In this document: positions 12,531 to 23,402 of the stretch, piece after piece
How positions within the stretch are numbered: position 1 is the first letter of the stretch
How the letters are laid out: each line of letters opens with the position of its first letter
Source of the DNA: Clusia tigrina
Lineage: Eukaryota; Arthropoda; Insecta; Diptera; Clusiidae
Direction of reading: 5' to 3'
Assembly (NCBI GenBank): GCA_920105625.2
Contig: OV050031.1
Span: 93,005,676 to 93,069,675 of the forward strand
DNA: 64,000 nt
Made by a program: the position numbers and the translations under genes
Notes under the pieces: generated by a model
Seen by the model: the letters and a program-made list of their open reading frames with translations, nothing else
The model's database searches: none
Told to the model about the DNA's origin: nothing

Positions 12531-15272
12531 CAACATACAAATGCTTGTAACTTTTCTCTGGAGCGTCATAAAACCTTGAAACTTTGTAACAATAAAGCAC
12601 TCGAGCCGCTTGTCAATTTAAGCTATCGCTCAAAGCTATGCTACCCTTAAGGCCCAAATTAACACTGATAAAACTTCAAATAACCCTAAATTCTATACAG
12701 TACGTCCTACACCTATCAAAGTTTGCAACATACAAATGCTTGTAACTTTTTACTGGAGCGTCATAAAACCTTGAAATTTTCTAACAATAAAGTACTCGAG
12801 CCTCTTGTCAATTTAAGCTATCACTCAAAGCTATGCTACCCTTAAGTCCCAAATCAAACACTGATAAAACTTCAAATGGCCCTAACTTCTGTACCGTACG
12901 TCGTACACCTATCAAAGTTTGCAACATACAAATGCTTGTAACTTTTTACTGGAGCGTCATAAAACCTTGAAATTTTGTAACAATAAAGTACTCGAGCCTC
13001 TTGTCAATTTAAGCTATCGCTCAAAGCTATGCTACCCTCGAGTCCCAAATCAAACACTGATAAAACTTCAAATGGCCCTAACTTCTGTACGGTACGTCCT
13101 ACACCTATCAAAGTTTGCAACATACAAATGCTTGTACCTTTTTTCTGGAGCGTCATAAAACCTTGAAATTTTGTAACAATAAAGTATTCGAGTCTCTTGA
13201 CAATTTAAGCTATCGCTCAAAGCTATGCTACCCTTGAATCGCAAATCAAACACTGAAAAACTTCAAATGGCTCTAACTTCTATACGGTACGTGCTACACC
13301 TATCAAAGTTTGCAACACACAAATGCATTTAACTTTTTACTGGAGCGTCATAAAACCTTGAAATTTTGTAACAATAAAGTACTCGAGCCTCTTGTCAATT
13401 TAAGCTATCGCTCAAAGCTATGCTACCCTTAAGTCCCAAATCAAACGCTGATAAAACTTCAAGTGGCCCTAACTTCTATACGGTATGTCCTACACCTACC
13501 AAAGTTTGCAACATACAAATGCTTGTAACTTTTTACTGGAGCGTCATAAAACCTTGAAATTTTGTAACAATAAAGTACTCGAGCCTCTTGTCAATTTAAG
13601 CTATCGCTCAAAGCTATGTTACCCTTGAGTCCCAAATCAAACACTGATAAAACTTCAAATGGCCCTAACTTCTATACGGTACGTCCTACACCTATCAAAG
13701 TTTGCAACATACAAATGCTTGTAACTTTTTACTGGAGCGTCATAAAACCTTGAAATTTTGTAACAATAAAGTACTCGAGCCGCTTGTCAATTTAAGCTAT
13801 CGCTCAAAGCTATGCTACCCTTGAGTCCCAAATCATACACTGATAAAACTTCAAATGGCCATAAATTCTGTACGGTACGTCCTACACCTATCAAAGTTTG
13901 CAACATATAAATTCTTGTAACTTTTTACTGGAGCGTCATAAAACCTTGAAATTTTGTAACAATAAAGTACTCGAGCCTCTTGTCAATTTAAGCTATCGCT
14001 CAAAGCTATGCTACCCTTGAGCCCCAAATCAAACACTGATAAAACTACAAATGACCCTAAGTTCTATACAGTACGTCCTACACCTATCAAAGTTTGCAAC
14101 ATACAAATGCTTGTAACTTTTTACTGGAGCGTCATAAAACCTTGAAATTTTGTAACAATAAAGTATTCGAGCCTCTTGTCAATTTAAGCTATCGCTCAAA
14201 GCTATGCTACCCTTGAATCCCAAAGCAAACACTGATAAAACTTCAAATGGCTCTATCTTCTATACGGTACGTGCTACACCTATCAAAGTTTGCAACACAC
14301 AAATGCATTTAACTTTTTACTGGAGCGTCATAAAACCTTGAAATTTTGTAACAATAAAGTACTCGAGCCTCTTGTAAATTTAAGCTATCGCTCAAAGCTA
14401 TGCTACCCTTGAGTCCCAAATCAAACACTGATAAAACTTCAAATGGCCCTAACTTCTATACGGTACGTCCTACACCTATCAAAGTTTGCAACATACAAAT
14501 GCTTGTAACTTTTTACTGGAGCGTCATAAAACCTTGAAACTTTGTAACAATAAAGTACTCGAGCCTCTTGTCAATTTAAGCTATTACTCAAAGCTATGCT
14601 ACCATTGAATCCCAAATAAAACACTGATAAAACTTCAAATGGCCCTAACTTCTATACGGTACGACCTACACCTATCAAAGTTTGCAACATACAAATGCTT
14701 GTAACTTTTTACTGGAGCGTCATAAAACCTTGAAATTTTGTAACAATAAAGTACTCGAGCCTCTTGTCAATTTAAGCTATTGCTCAAAGCTATGCTACCC
14801 TTGAATCCCAAATAAAACACTGATAAAACTTCAAATGGCCCTAACTTCTATTCGGTACGTCCTACACCTATCAAAGTTTGCAACATACAAATGCTTGTAA
14901 CTTTTTACTGGAGCGTCATAAAACCTTGAAATTTTGTAACAATAAAGTACTCGAGCCTCTTGTCAATTTAAGCTATCGCTCAAAGCTATGCTACCCTTGA
15001 ATCCCAAATAAAAAACTGATAAAACTTCAAATGGCCCTAACTTCTATACGGTACGTCCTACACCTATCAAAGTTGGCAACATTTAAATGCTTGTAACTTT
15101 TCACTGGAGCGTCATAAAACCTTGAAACTTTGTAACAATAAAGCACTCGAGCCGCTTGTCAATTTAAGCTATCGCTCAAAGCTATGCTACCCTTAAGTCC
15201 CAAATTAAACACTGATAAAACTTCAAATGACCCTAAATTCTATACAGTACGTCCTACACCTATCAAAGTTTG
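12531..15272 (+). repeat. Block related to 23012-27089
   Basis: The monomer order here recurs in the 23-31 kb domain: TTTTCTCTGG with CTTAAGGCCCAAATTAAC (12531, a 195-bp unit; partner 23012), ATCACTC with CCGTACGTCG, CCCTCGAG, AGTATTCGAG, GGCTCTAAC with ACGTGCTAC, CAAACGCTG, GAGCCCC with AAACTACAAATGACC, CTTGTAAATT, ACGACCTAC, CTATTCGG, and AGTTGGCAACATTTAAATG (15071; partners near 26922 and 31032). The right domain lacks about two monomers around 13509-13900 relative to this block. The monomer at 13118 is 195 bp (CACTGAAAAACTTC). Confidence 0.8.
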
Positions 15273-16840
15273 CAACATACAAATGCTTGTAACTTTTTAC
15301 TGGAGCGTCATAAAACCTTGAAATTTTGTAACAATAAAGTACTCGAGCCTCTTGTCAATTTAAGCTATCACTCAAAGCTATGCTACCCTTAAGTCCCAAA
15401 TCAAACACTGATAAAACTTCAAATGGCCCTAACTTCTGTACCGTACGTCCTACACCTATCAAAGTTTGCAACATACAAATGCTTGTAACTTTTTACTGGA
15501 GCGTCATAAAACCTTGAAATTTTGTAACAATAAAGTACTCGAGCCTCTTGTCAATTTAAGCTATCGCTCAAAGCTATGCTACCCTCGAGTCCCAAATCAA
15601 ACACTGATAAAACTTCAAATGCCCCTAACTTCTGTACGGTACGTACTACACCTATCAAAGTTTGCAACATACAAATGCTTGTAACTTTTTACTGGAGCGT
15701 CATAAAACCTTGAAATTTTGTAACAATAAAGTACTCGAGCCTCTTTTCAATTTAAGCTATCGCTCAAAGCTATGCTACCCTTGAATCCCAAATCAAACAC
15801 TGATAAAACTTCAAATGGCCCTAACTTCTATACGGTACGTCCTACACCTATCAAAGTTTGCAACACACAAATGCATTTAACTTTTTACTGGAGCGTCATA
15901 AAACCCTGAAATTTTGTAACAATAAAGTACTCGAGCCTCTTGTCAATTTAAGCTATCGTTCAAAACTATGCTACCCTTAAGTCCCAAATCAAACACTGAT
16001 AAAACTTCAAATGGCCCTAACTTCTATACGGTACTTCCTACACCTATCAAAGTTTGCAACATACAAATGCTTGTAACTTTTTACTGGAGCGTCATAAAAC
16101 CTTGAAATTTTGTAACAATAAAGTACTCCAGCCTCTTGTCAATTTAAGCTAGCGCTCAAAGCTATGCTACCCTTGAGTCCCAAATCAAACACTGATAAAA
16201 CTTCAAATGGCCCTAACTTCTATACGGTACGTCCTACACCTATCAAAGTTTGCAACATGCAAATGCTTGTAACTTTTTACTGGAGCGTCATAAAACCTTG
16301 AAATTTTGTAAGAATAAAGTACTCGAGCCTCTTGTCAATTTAAGCTATCGCTCAAAGCTATGCTACCCTTAAGTCCCAAATCAAAGACTGATAAAACTTC
16401 AAGTGGCCCTAACTTCTATACGGTATGTCCTACACCTATCAAAGTTTGCAACATACAAATGCTTGTAACTTTTTACTGGAGCGTCATAAAACCTCGAAAT
16501 TTTGTAACAATAAAGTACTCGAGCCTCTTGTCAATTTAAGCTATCGCTCAAAGCTATGCTACCCTTGAGTCCCAAATCAAACACTGATAAAACTTCAAAT
16601 GGCCCTAACTTCTATACGGTTCGTCCTACACCTATCAAAGTTTGCAACATACAAATGCTTGTGACTTTTTACTGGAGCGTCATAAAACCTTGAAATTTTG
16701 TAACAATAAAGTACTCGAGCCGCTTGTCAATTTAAGCTATCGCTCAAAGCTATGCTACCCTTGAGTCCCAAATCATACACTGATAAAACTTCAAATGGCC
16801 CAAAATTCTGTACGGTATGTCCTACACCTATCAAAGTTGG
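15077..16840 (+). repeat. Nine-monomer unit, full copy
   Basis: It begins at a head reading CAACATTTAAATG after AGTTGG. It proceeds through TGACCCTAAATTC, ATCACTC with CCGTACG, CCCTCGAG, CTTTTCAATT, a class 2 unit with CGTTCAAAAC, ACTCCAGCC with TAGCGCTC, a CATGCAAATG head, and a GAGCCGC unit. The AGTTGGCAAC mark recurs at 16835, exactly 1764 bp (9 x 196) after 15071. Confidence 0.82.
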
Positions 16841-18016
16841 CAACATTTAAATGCTTGTAACTTTTCACTGGAGCGTCATAAAACCTTGAAACTTTGTAAC
16901 AATAAAGCACTCGAGCCGCTTGTCAATTTAAGCTATCGCTCAAAGCTATGCTACCCTTAAGTCCCAAATTAAACACTGATAAAACTTCAAATGACCCTAA
17001 ATTCTATACAGTACGTCCTACACCTATCAAAGTTTGCAACATACAAATGCTTGTAACTTTTTACTGGAGCGTCATAAAACCTTGAAATTTTGTAACAATA
17101 AAGTACTCGAGCCTCTTGTCAATTTAAGCTATCACTCAAAGCTATGCTACCCTTAAGTCCCAAATCAAACACTGATAAAACTTCAAATGGCCCTAACTTC
17201 TGTACCGTACGTCCTACACCTATCAAAGTTTGCAACATACAAATGCTTGTAACTTTTTACTGGAGCGTCATAAAACCTTGAAATTTTGTAACAATAAAGT
17301 ACTCGAGCCTCTTGTCAATTTAAGCTATCGCTCAAAACTATGCTACCCTTGAATCCCAAATCAAACACTGATAAAACTTCAAATGGCCCTAACTTCTATA
17401 CGGTACGTCCTACACCTATCAAAGTTTGCAACACACAAATGCAATTAACTTTTTACTGGAGCGTCATAAAACCCTGAAATTTTGTAACAATAAAGTACTC
17501 GAGCCTCTTGTCAATTTAAGCTATCGTTCAAAACTATGCTACCCTTAAGTCCCAAATCAAACACTGATAAAACTTCAAATGGCCCTAACTTCTATACGGT
17601 ACGTCCTACACCTATCAAAGTTTGCAACATACAAATGCTTGTAACTTTTTACTGGAGCGTCATAAAACCTTGAAATTTTGTAACAATAAAGTACTCCAGC
17701 CTCTTGTCAATTTAAGCTAGCGCTCAAAGCTATGCTACCCTTGAGTCCCAAATCAAACACTGATAAAACTTCAAATGGCCCTAACTTCTATACGGTACGT
17801 CCTACACCTATCAAAGTTTGCAACATGCAAATGCTTGTAACTTTTTACTGGAGCGTCATAAAACCTTGAAATTTTGTAACAATAAAGTACTCGAGCCGCT
17901 TGTCAATTTAAGCTATCGCTCAAAGCTATGCTACCCTTGAGTCCCAAATCATAAACTGATAAAACTTCAAAGGGCCCAAAATTCTGTACGGTACGTCCTA
18001 CACCTATCAAAGTTTG
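16841..18016 (+). repeat. Nine-monomer unit, shortened copy (six monomers)
   Basis: It follows the preceding copy directly, but the offset of shared marks falls from 1764 to 1568 bp at the class 2 unit (15861 to 17429), so one monomer is lost. The later CATGCAAATG and GAGCCGC units are merged into one monomer at 17821. Losses are whole monomers, and register is kept. Confidence 0.75.
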
Positions 18017-18996
18017 CAACACATAAATGCTTGTAACTTTTTACTGGAGCGTCATAAAACCTTGAAATTTTGTAACAATAAAGTACTCGAGCCTCTTGTC
18101 AATTTAAGCTATCGCTCAAAGCTATACTACCCTTGCGCCCCAAATCAAACACTGATAAAACTTCAAATGGCCCTAAGTTCTATACAGTACGTCCTACACC
18201 TATCAAAGTTTGCAACATACAAATGCTTGTAACTTTTTACTGGAGCGTCATAAAACCTTGAAATTTTGTAACAATAAAGTACTCGAGCCTTTTGTCAATT
18301 TAAGCTATCGCTTAAAGCTATGCTACCCTTGAATCCCAAATCAAACACTGATAAAACTTCAAATGGCCCTAACTTCTATACGGTACGTCCTACACCTATC
18401 AAAGTTTGCAACACACAAATGCATTTAACTTTTTACTGGAGCGTCATAAAACCCTGAAATTTTGTAACAATAAAGTACTCGAGCCTCTTGTCAATTTAAG
18501 CTATCGTTCAAAGCTATGCTACCCTTAAGTCCCAAATCAAACACTGATAAAACTTCAAATGGCTCTAACTTCTATACGGTACGTCCTACACCTATCAAAG
18601 TTTGCAACATACAAATGCTTGTAACTTTTTACTGGAGCGTCATAAAACCTTGACATTTTGTAACAATAAAGTACTCGAGCCTCTTGTCAATTTAAGCTAG
18701 CGCTCAAAGCTATGCTACCCTTGAATCCCAAATCAAACACTGATAAAACTTCAAATGGCCCTAACTTCTATACGGTACGTCCTACACCTATCAAAGTTTG
18801 CAACATACAAATGCTTGTAACTTTTTACTGGAGCGTCATAAAACCTTGAAATTTTGTAACAATAAAGTACTCGAGCCTCTTGTCAATTTAAGCTATCGCG
18901 CAAAGCTATGCTACCCTTGAGTCCCAAATCACACACTGATAAAACTTCAAATGGCCCTAACTTCTATACGGTACGTCCTACACCTATCAAAGTTTG
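18017..18996 (+). repeat. Five satellite monomers, no clear higher-order copy
   Basis: Ordinary 196-bp units: GCGCCCC variant (18017), CCTTTTG with CGCTTAAAG (18213), class 2 (18409), TTGACATT with TAGCGCTC (18605), and CGCGCAAAG with CACACACTG (18801). The same variants recur elsewhere, but I could not fit this order to one longer unit. Confidence 0.7.
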
Positions 18997-19091
18997 CAAC
19001 ATACAAATGCTTGTAACTTTTTACTGGAGCATCATAAAACTTCAAATGGAACTAACTTCTGTACGGTACGTCCTACACCTATCAAAGTTTG
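18997..19091 (+). repeat. Truncated 95-bp monomer with 101-bp internal deletion
   Basis: The unit runs from a normal head to CATAAAAC (monomer base 44) and continues with TTCAAATGG (base 146 on). Monomer bases 45-145 are missing. ATAAAAC occurs at monomer bases 38-44 and again at 139-145, and only one copy remains at the junction (19034-19040). That is the product expected from a deletion between two 7-bp direct repeats. The retained part also carries private changes (GAGCATC, TGGAACTAAC). It is the only monomer in the window that departs from 196 bp by more than 5 bp. Confidence 0.95.
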
Positions 19092-19875
19092 CAACATACA
19101 AATGCTTGTAACTTTTTTCTGGAGCGTCATAAAACCTTGAAATTTTGTAACAATAAAGTATTCGAGCCTCTTGTCAATTTAAGATATCGCTCAAAGCTAT
19201 GCTACCCTTGAATCCCAAATCAAACACTGATAAAACTTCAAATGGCTCTAACTTCTATACGGTACGTGCTACACCTATCAAAGTTTGCAACACACAAATG
19301 CATTTAACTTTTTACTGGAGCGTCATAAAACCTTGAAATTTTGTAACAATAAAGTACTCGAGCCTCTTGTCAATTTAAGCTATCGCTCAAAGCTATGCTA
19401 CCCTTGAATCCCAAATCAAACACTGATAAAACTTCAAATGGCCCTAACTTCTATACGGTACGTCCTACACCTATCAAAGTTTGCAACACACAAATGCATT
19501 TAACTTTTTACTGGAGCGTCATAAAACCCTGAAATTTTGTAACAATAAAGTACTCGAGCCGCTTGTCAATTTAAGCTATCGCTCAAAGCTATGCTACCCT
19601 TGAGTCCCAAATCATACACTGATAAAACTTCAAATGGCCCAAAATTCTGTACGGTACGTCCTACACCTATCAAAGTTGGCAACATTTAAATGCTTGTAAC
19701 TTTTCACTGGAGCGTCATAAAACCTTTAAACTTTGTAACAATAAAGCACTCGAGCCGCTTGTCAATTTAAGCTATCGCTCAAAGCTATGCTACCCTTAAG
19801 TCCCAAATTAAACACTGATAAAACTTCAAATGACCCTAAATTCTATACAGTACGTCCTACACCTATCAAAGTTTG
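19092..19875 (+). repeat. Four satellite monomers after the deletion unit
   Basis: The units at 19092 (TTTTTTCTGG, AGTATTCGAG, AAGATATCG, GGCTCTAAC), 19288 (class 2), 19484 (class 2 with GAGCCGC and AAAATTCTG) and 19680 (CATTTAAATG, TTTTCACTGG) are full length. The AGTTGGCAAC mark at 19674 lies 15 monomers after that at 16835 once the 101-bp deletion is allowed for. Confidence 0.75.
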
Positions 19876-21051
19876 CAACATACAAATGTTTGTAACTTTG
19901 TACTGGAGCGTCATAAAACCTTGAAACTTTGTAACAATAAAGTACTCGAGCCTCTTGTCAATTTAAGCTATTGCTCAAAGCTATGCTACCATTGAATCCC
20001 AAATAAAACACTGATAAAACTTCAAATGGCCCTAACTTCTATACGGTACGTCCTACACCTATCAAAGTTTGCAACACACAAATGCATTTAACTTTTTACT
20101 GGAGCGTCATAAAACCCTGAAATTTTGTAACAATAAAGTACTCGAGCCTCTTGTCAATGTAAGCTATCGCTCAAAGCTATGCTACCCTTGAGTCCCAAAT
20201 CAATCACTGATAAAACTTCAAATGGCCCTAACTTCTATACGGTACGTCCTACACCTATCAAAGTTTGCAACATACAAATGCTTGTAACTTTTTACTGGAG
20301 CGTCATAAAACCTTGACATTTTGTAACAATAAAGTACTCGAGCCTCTTGTCAATTTAAGCTAGCGCTCAAAGCTATGCTACCCTTGAATCCCAAATCAAA
20401 CACTGATAAAACTTCAAATGGCCCTAACTTCTATACGGTACGTCCTACACCTATCAAAGTTTGCAACATACAAATGCTTGTAAGTTTTTACTGGAGCGTC
20501 ATAAAACCTTGACATTTTGTAACAATAAAGTACTCGAGCCTTTTGTCAATTTAAGCTATCGCTCAAAGCTATGCTACCCTTGAGTCCCAAATCAAACACT
20601 GATAAAACTTCAAATGGCCCTAACTTCTATACGGTACGTCCTACACCTATCAAAGTTTGCAACATACAAATGCTTGTAACTTTTTACTGGAGCGTCATAA
20701 AACCTTGACATTTTGTAACAATAAAGTACTCGAGCCTCTTGTCAATTTAAGCTATCGCTCAAAGCTATGCTACCCTTAAGTCCCAAATCAAAGACTGATA
20801 AAACTTCAAATGGCCCTAACTTCTATACGGTACGTCCTACACCTATCAAAGTTTGCAACATACAAATGCTTGTAACTTTTTACTGGAGCGTCATAAAACC
20901 TTGAAATTTTGTAACAATAAAGTACTCGAGCCTTTTGTCAATTTAAGCTATCGCTTAAAGCTATGCTACCCTTGAGTCCCAAATCAAACACTGATAAAAC
21001 TTCAAATGGCCCTAACTTCTATACGGTACGTCCTACACCTATCAAAGTTTG
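19876..21051 (+). repeat. Six-monomer unit, full copy (1176 bp)
   Basis: The order is ATGTTTGTAACTTTGTACTGG with AAACTTTG and ATTGCTC; class 2 with GTAAGC and CAATCACTG; TTGACATT with TAGCGCTC; GTAAGTTTTTAC with TTGACATT and CCTTTTG; TTGACATT with CAAAGACTG; CCTTTTG with CGCTTAAAG. The ATGTTTG mark recurs 1176 bp later. Confidence 0.82.
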
Positions 21052-22031
21052 CAACATACAAATGTTTGTAACTTTGTACTGGAGCGTCATAAAACCTAGA
21101 AACTTTGTAACAATAAAGTACTCGAGCCTCTTGTCAATTTAAGCTATTGCTCAAAGCTATGCTACCATTGAATCCCAAATAAAACACTGATAAAACTTCA
21201 AATGGCCCTAACTTCTATACGGTACGTCCTACACCTATCAAAGTTTGCAACACACAAATGCATTTAACTTTTTACTGGAGCGTCATAAAACCCTGAAATT
21301 TTGTAACAATAAAGTACTCGAGCCTCTTGTCAATGTAAGCTATCGCTCAAAGCTATGCTACCCTTGAGTCCCAAATCAATCACTGATAAAACTTCAAATG
21401 GCCCTAACTTCTATACGGTACGTCCTACACCTATTAAAGTTTGCAACATACAAATGCTTGTAACTTTTTACTGGAGCGTCATAAAACCTTGACATTTTGT
21501 AACAATAAAGTACTCGAGCCTCTTGTCAATTTAAGCTAGCGCTCAAAGCTATGCTACCCTTGAATCCCAAATCAAACACTGATAAAACTTCAAATGGCCC
21601 TAACTTCTATACGGTACGTCCTACACGTATCAAAGTTTGCAACATACAAATGCTTGTAACTTTTTACTGGAGCGTCATAAAACCTTGACATTTTGTAACA
21701 ATAAAGTACTCGAGCCTTTTGTCAATTTAAGCTATCGCTCAAAGCTATGCTACCCTTGAGTCCCAAATCAAACACTGATAAAACTTCAAATGGCCCTAAC
21801 TTCTATACGGTACGTCCTACACCTATCAAAGTTTGCAACATACAAATGCTTGTAACTTTTTACTGGAGCGTCATAAAACCTTGACATTTTGTAACAATAA
21901 AGTACTCGAGCCTTTTGTCAATTTAAGCTATCGCTCAAAGCTATGCTACCCTTGAGTCCCAAATCAAACACTGATAAAACTTCAAATGGCCCTAACTTCT
22001 ATACGGTACGTCCTACACCTATCAAAGTTTG
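21052..22031 (+). repeat. Six-monomer unit, shortened copy (five monomers, 980 bp)
   Basis: It has the same order as the preceding unit, but the fifth and sixth monomers are merged into one at 21836 (TTGACATT head with CCTTTTG and CGCTCAAAG). The next ATGTTTG head is at 22032, only 980 bp on. Length is lost in a whole-monomer step. Confidence 0.78.
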
Positions 22032-23402
22032 CAACATACAAATGTTTGTAACTTTGTACTGGAGCGTCATAAAACCTTGAAACTTTGTAACAATAAAGTA
22101 CTCGAGCCGCTTGTCAATTTAAGCTATCGCTCAAAGCTATGCTACCCTTGAGTCCCAAATCATAAACTGATAAAACTTCAAATGGCCCAAAATTCTGTAC
22201 GGTACGTCCTACACCTATCAAAGTTTGCAACATATAAATGCTTGTAACTTTTTACTGGAGCGTCATAAAACCTTGAAATTTTGTAACAATAAAGTACTCG
22301 AGCCTCTTGTCAATTTAAGCTATCGCTCAAAGCTATGCTACCCTTGAGCCCCAAATCAAACACTGATAAAACTTCAAATGGCCCTAAGTTCTATACAGTA
22401 CGTCCTACACCTATCAAAGTTTGCAACATACAAATGCTTGTAACTTTTTACTGGAGCGTCATAAAACCTTGACATTTTGTAACAATAAAGTACTCGAGCC
22501 TCTTGTCAATTTAAGCTATCACTCAAAGCTATGCTACCCTTAAGTCCCAAATCAAACACTGATAAAACTTCAAATGGCCCTAACTTCTGTACCGTACGTC
22601 GTACACCTATCAAAGTTTGCAACATACAAATGCTTGTAACTTTTTACTGGAGCGTCATAAAACCTTGAAATTTTGTAACAATAAAGTACTCGAGCCTCTT
22701 GTCAATTTAAGCTATCGCTCAAAGCTATGCTACCCTTGAATCCCAAATCAAACACTGATAAAACTTCAAATGGCCCTAACTTCTATACGGTACGTCCTAC
22801 ACCTATCAAAGTTTGCAACACACAAATGCATTTAACTTTTTACTGGAGCGTCATAAAACCCTGAAATTTTGTAACAATAAAGTACTCGAGCCTCTTGTCA
22901 ATTTAAGCTATCGCGCAAAGCTATGCTACCCTTGAGTCCCAAATCACACACTGATAAAACTTCAAATGGCCCTAACTTCTACACGGTACGTCCTACACCT
23001 ATCAAAGTTTGCAACATACAAATGCTTGTAACTTTTCTCTGGAGCGTCATAAAACCTTGAAACTTTGTAACAATAAAGCACTCGAGCCGCTTGTCAATTT
23101 AAGATATCGCTCAAAGCTATGCTACCCTTAAGGCCCAAATTAACACTGATAAAACTTCAAATAACCCTAAATTCTATACAGTACGTCCTACACCTATCAA
23201 AGTTTGCAACATACAAATGCTTGTAACTTTTTACTGGAGCGTCATAAAACCTTGAAATTTTGTAACAATAAAGTACTCGAGCCTCTTGTCAATTTAAGCT
23301 ATCACTCAAAGCTATGCTACCCTTAAGTCCCAAATCAAACACTGATAAAACTTCAAATGGCCCTAACTTCTGTACCGTACGTCGTACACCTATCAAAGTT
23401 TG
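22032..23402 (+). repeat. Seven monomers joining the 20-22 kb and 23-31 kb domains
   Basis: Units: ATGTTTG with GAGCCGC (22032), ATATAAATG with GAGCCCC (22228), TTGACATT with ATCACTC (22424), class 1 with GAATCC (22620), class 2 with CGCGCAAAG and CACACACTG (22816), TTTTCTCTGG with CTTAAGGCCC (23012, 195 bp), and ATCACTC with CCGTACGTCG (23207). From 23012 on they parallel 12531 onward. Confidence 0.75.
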
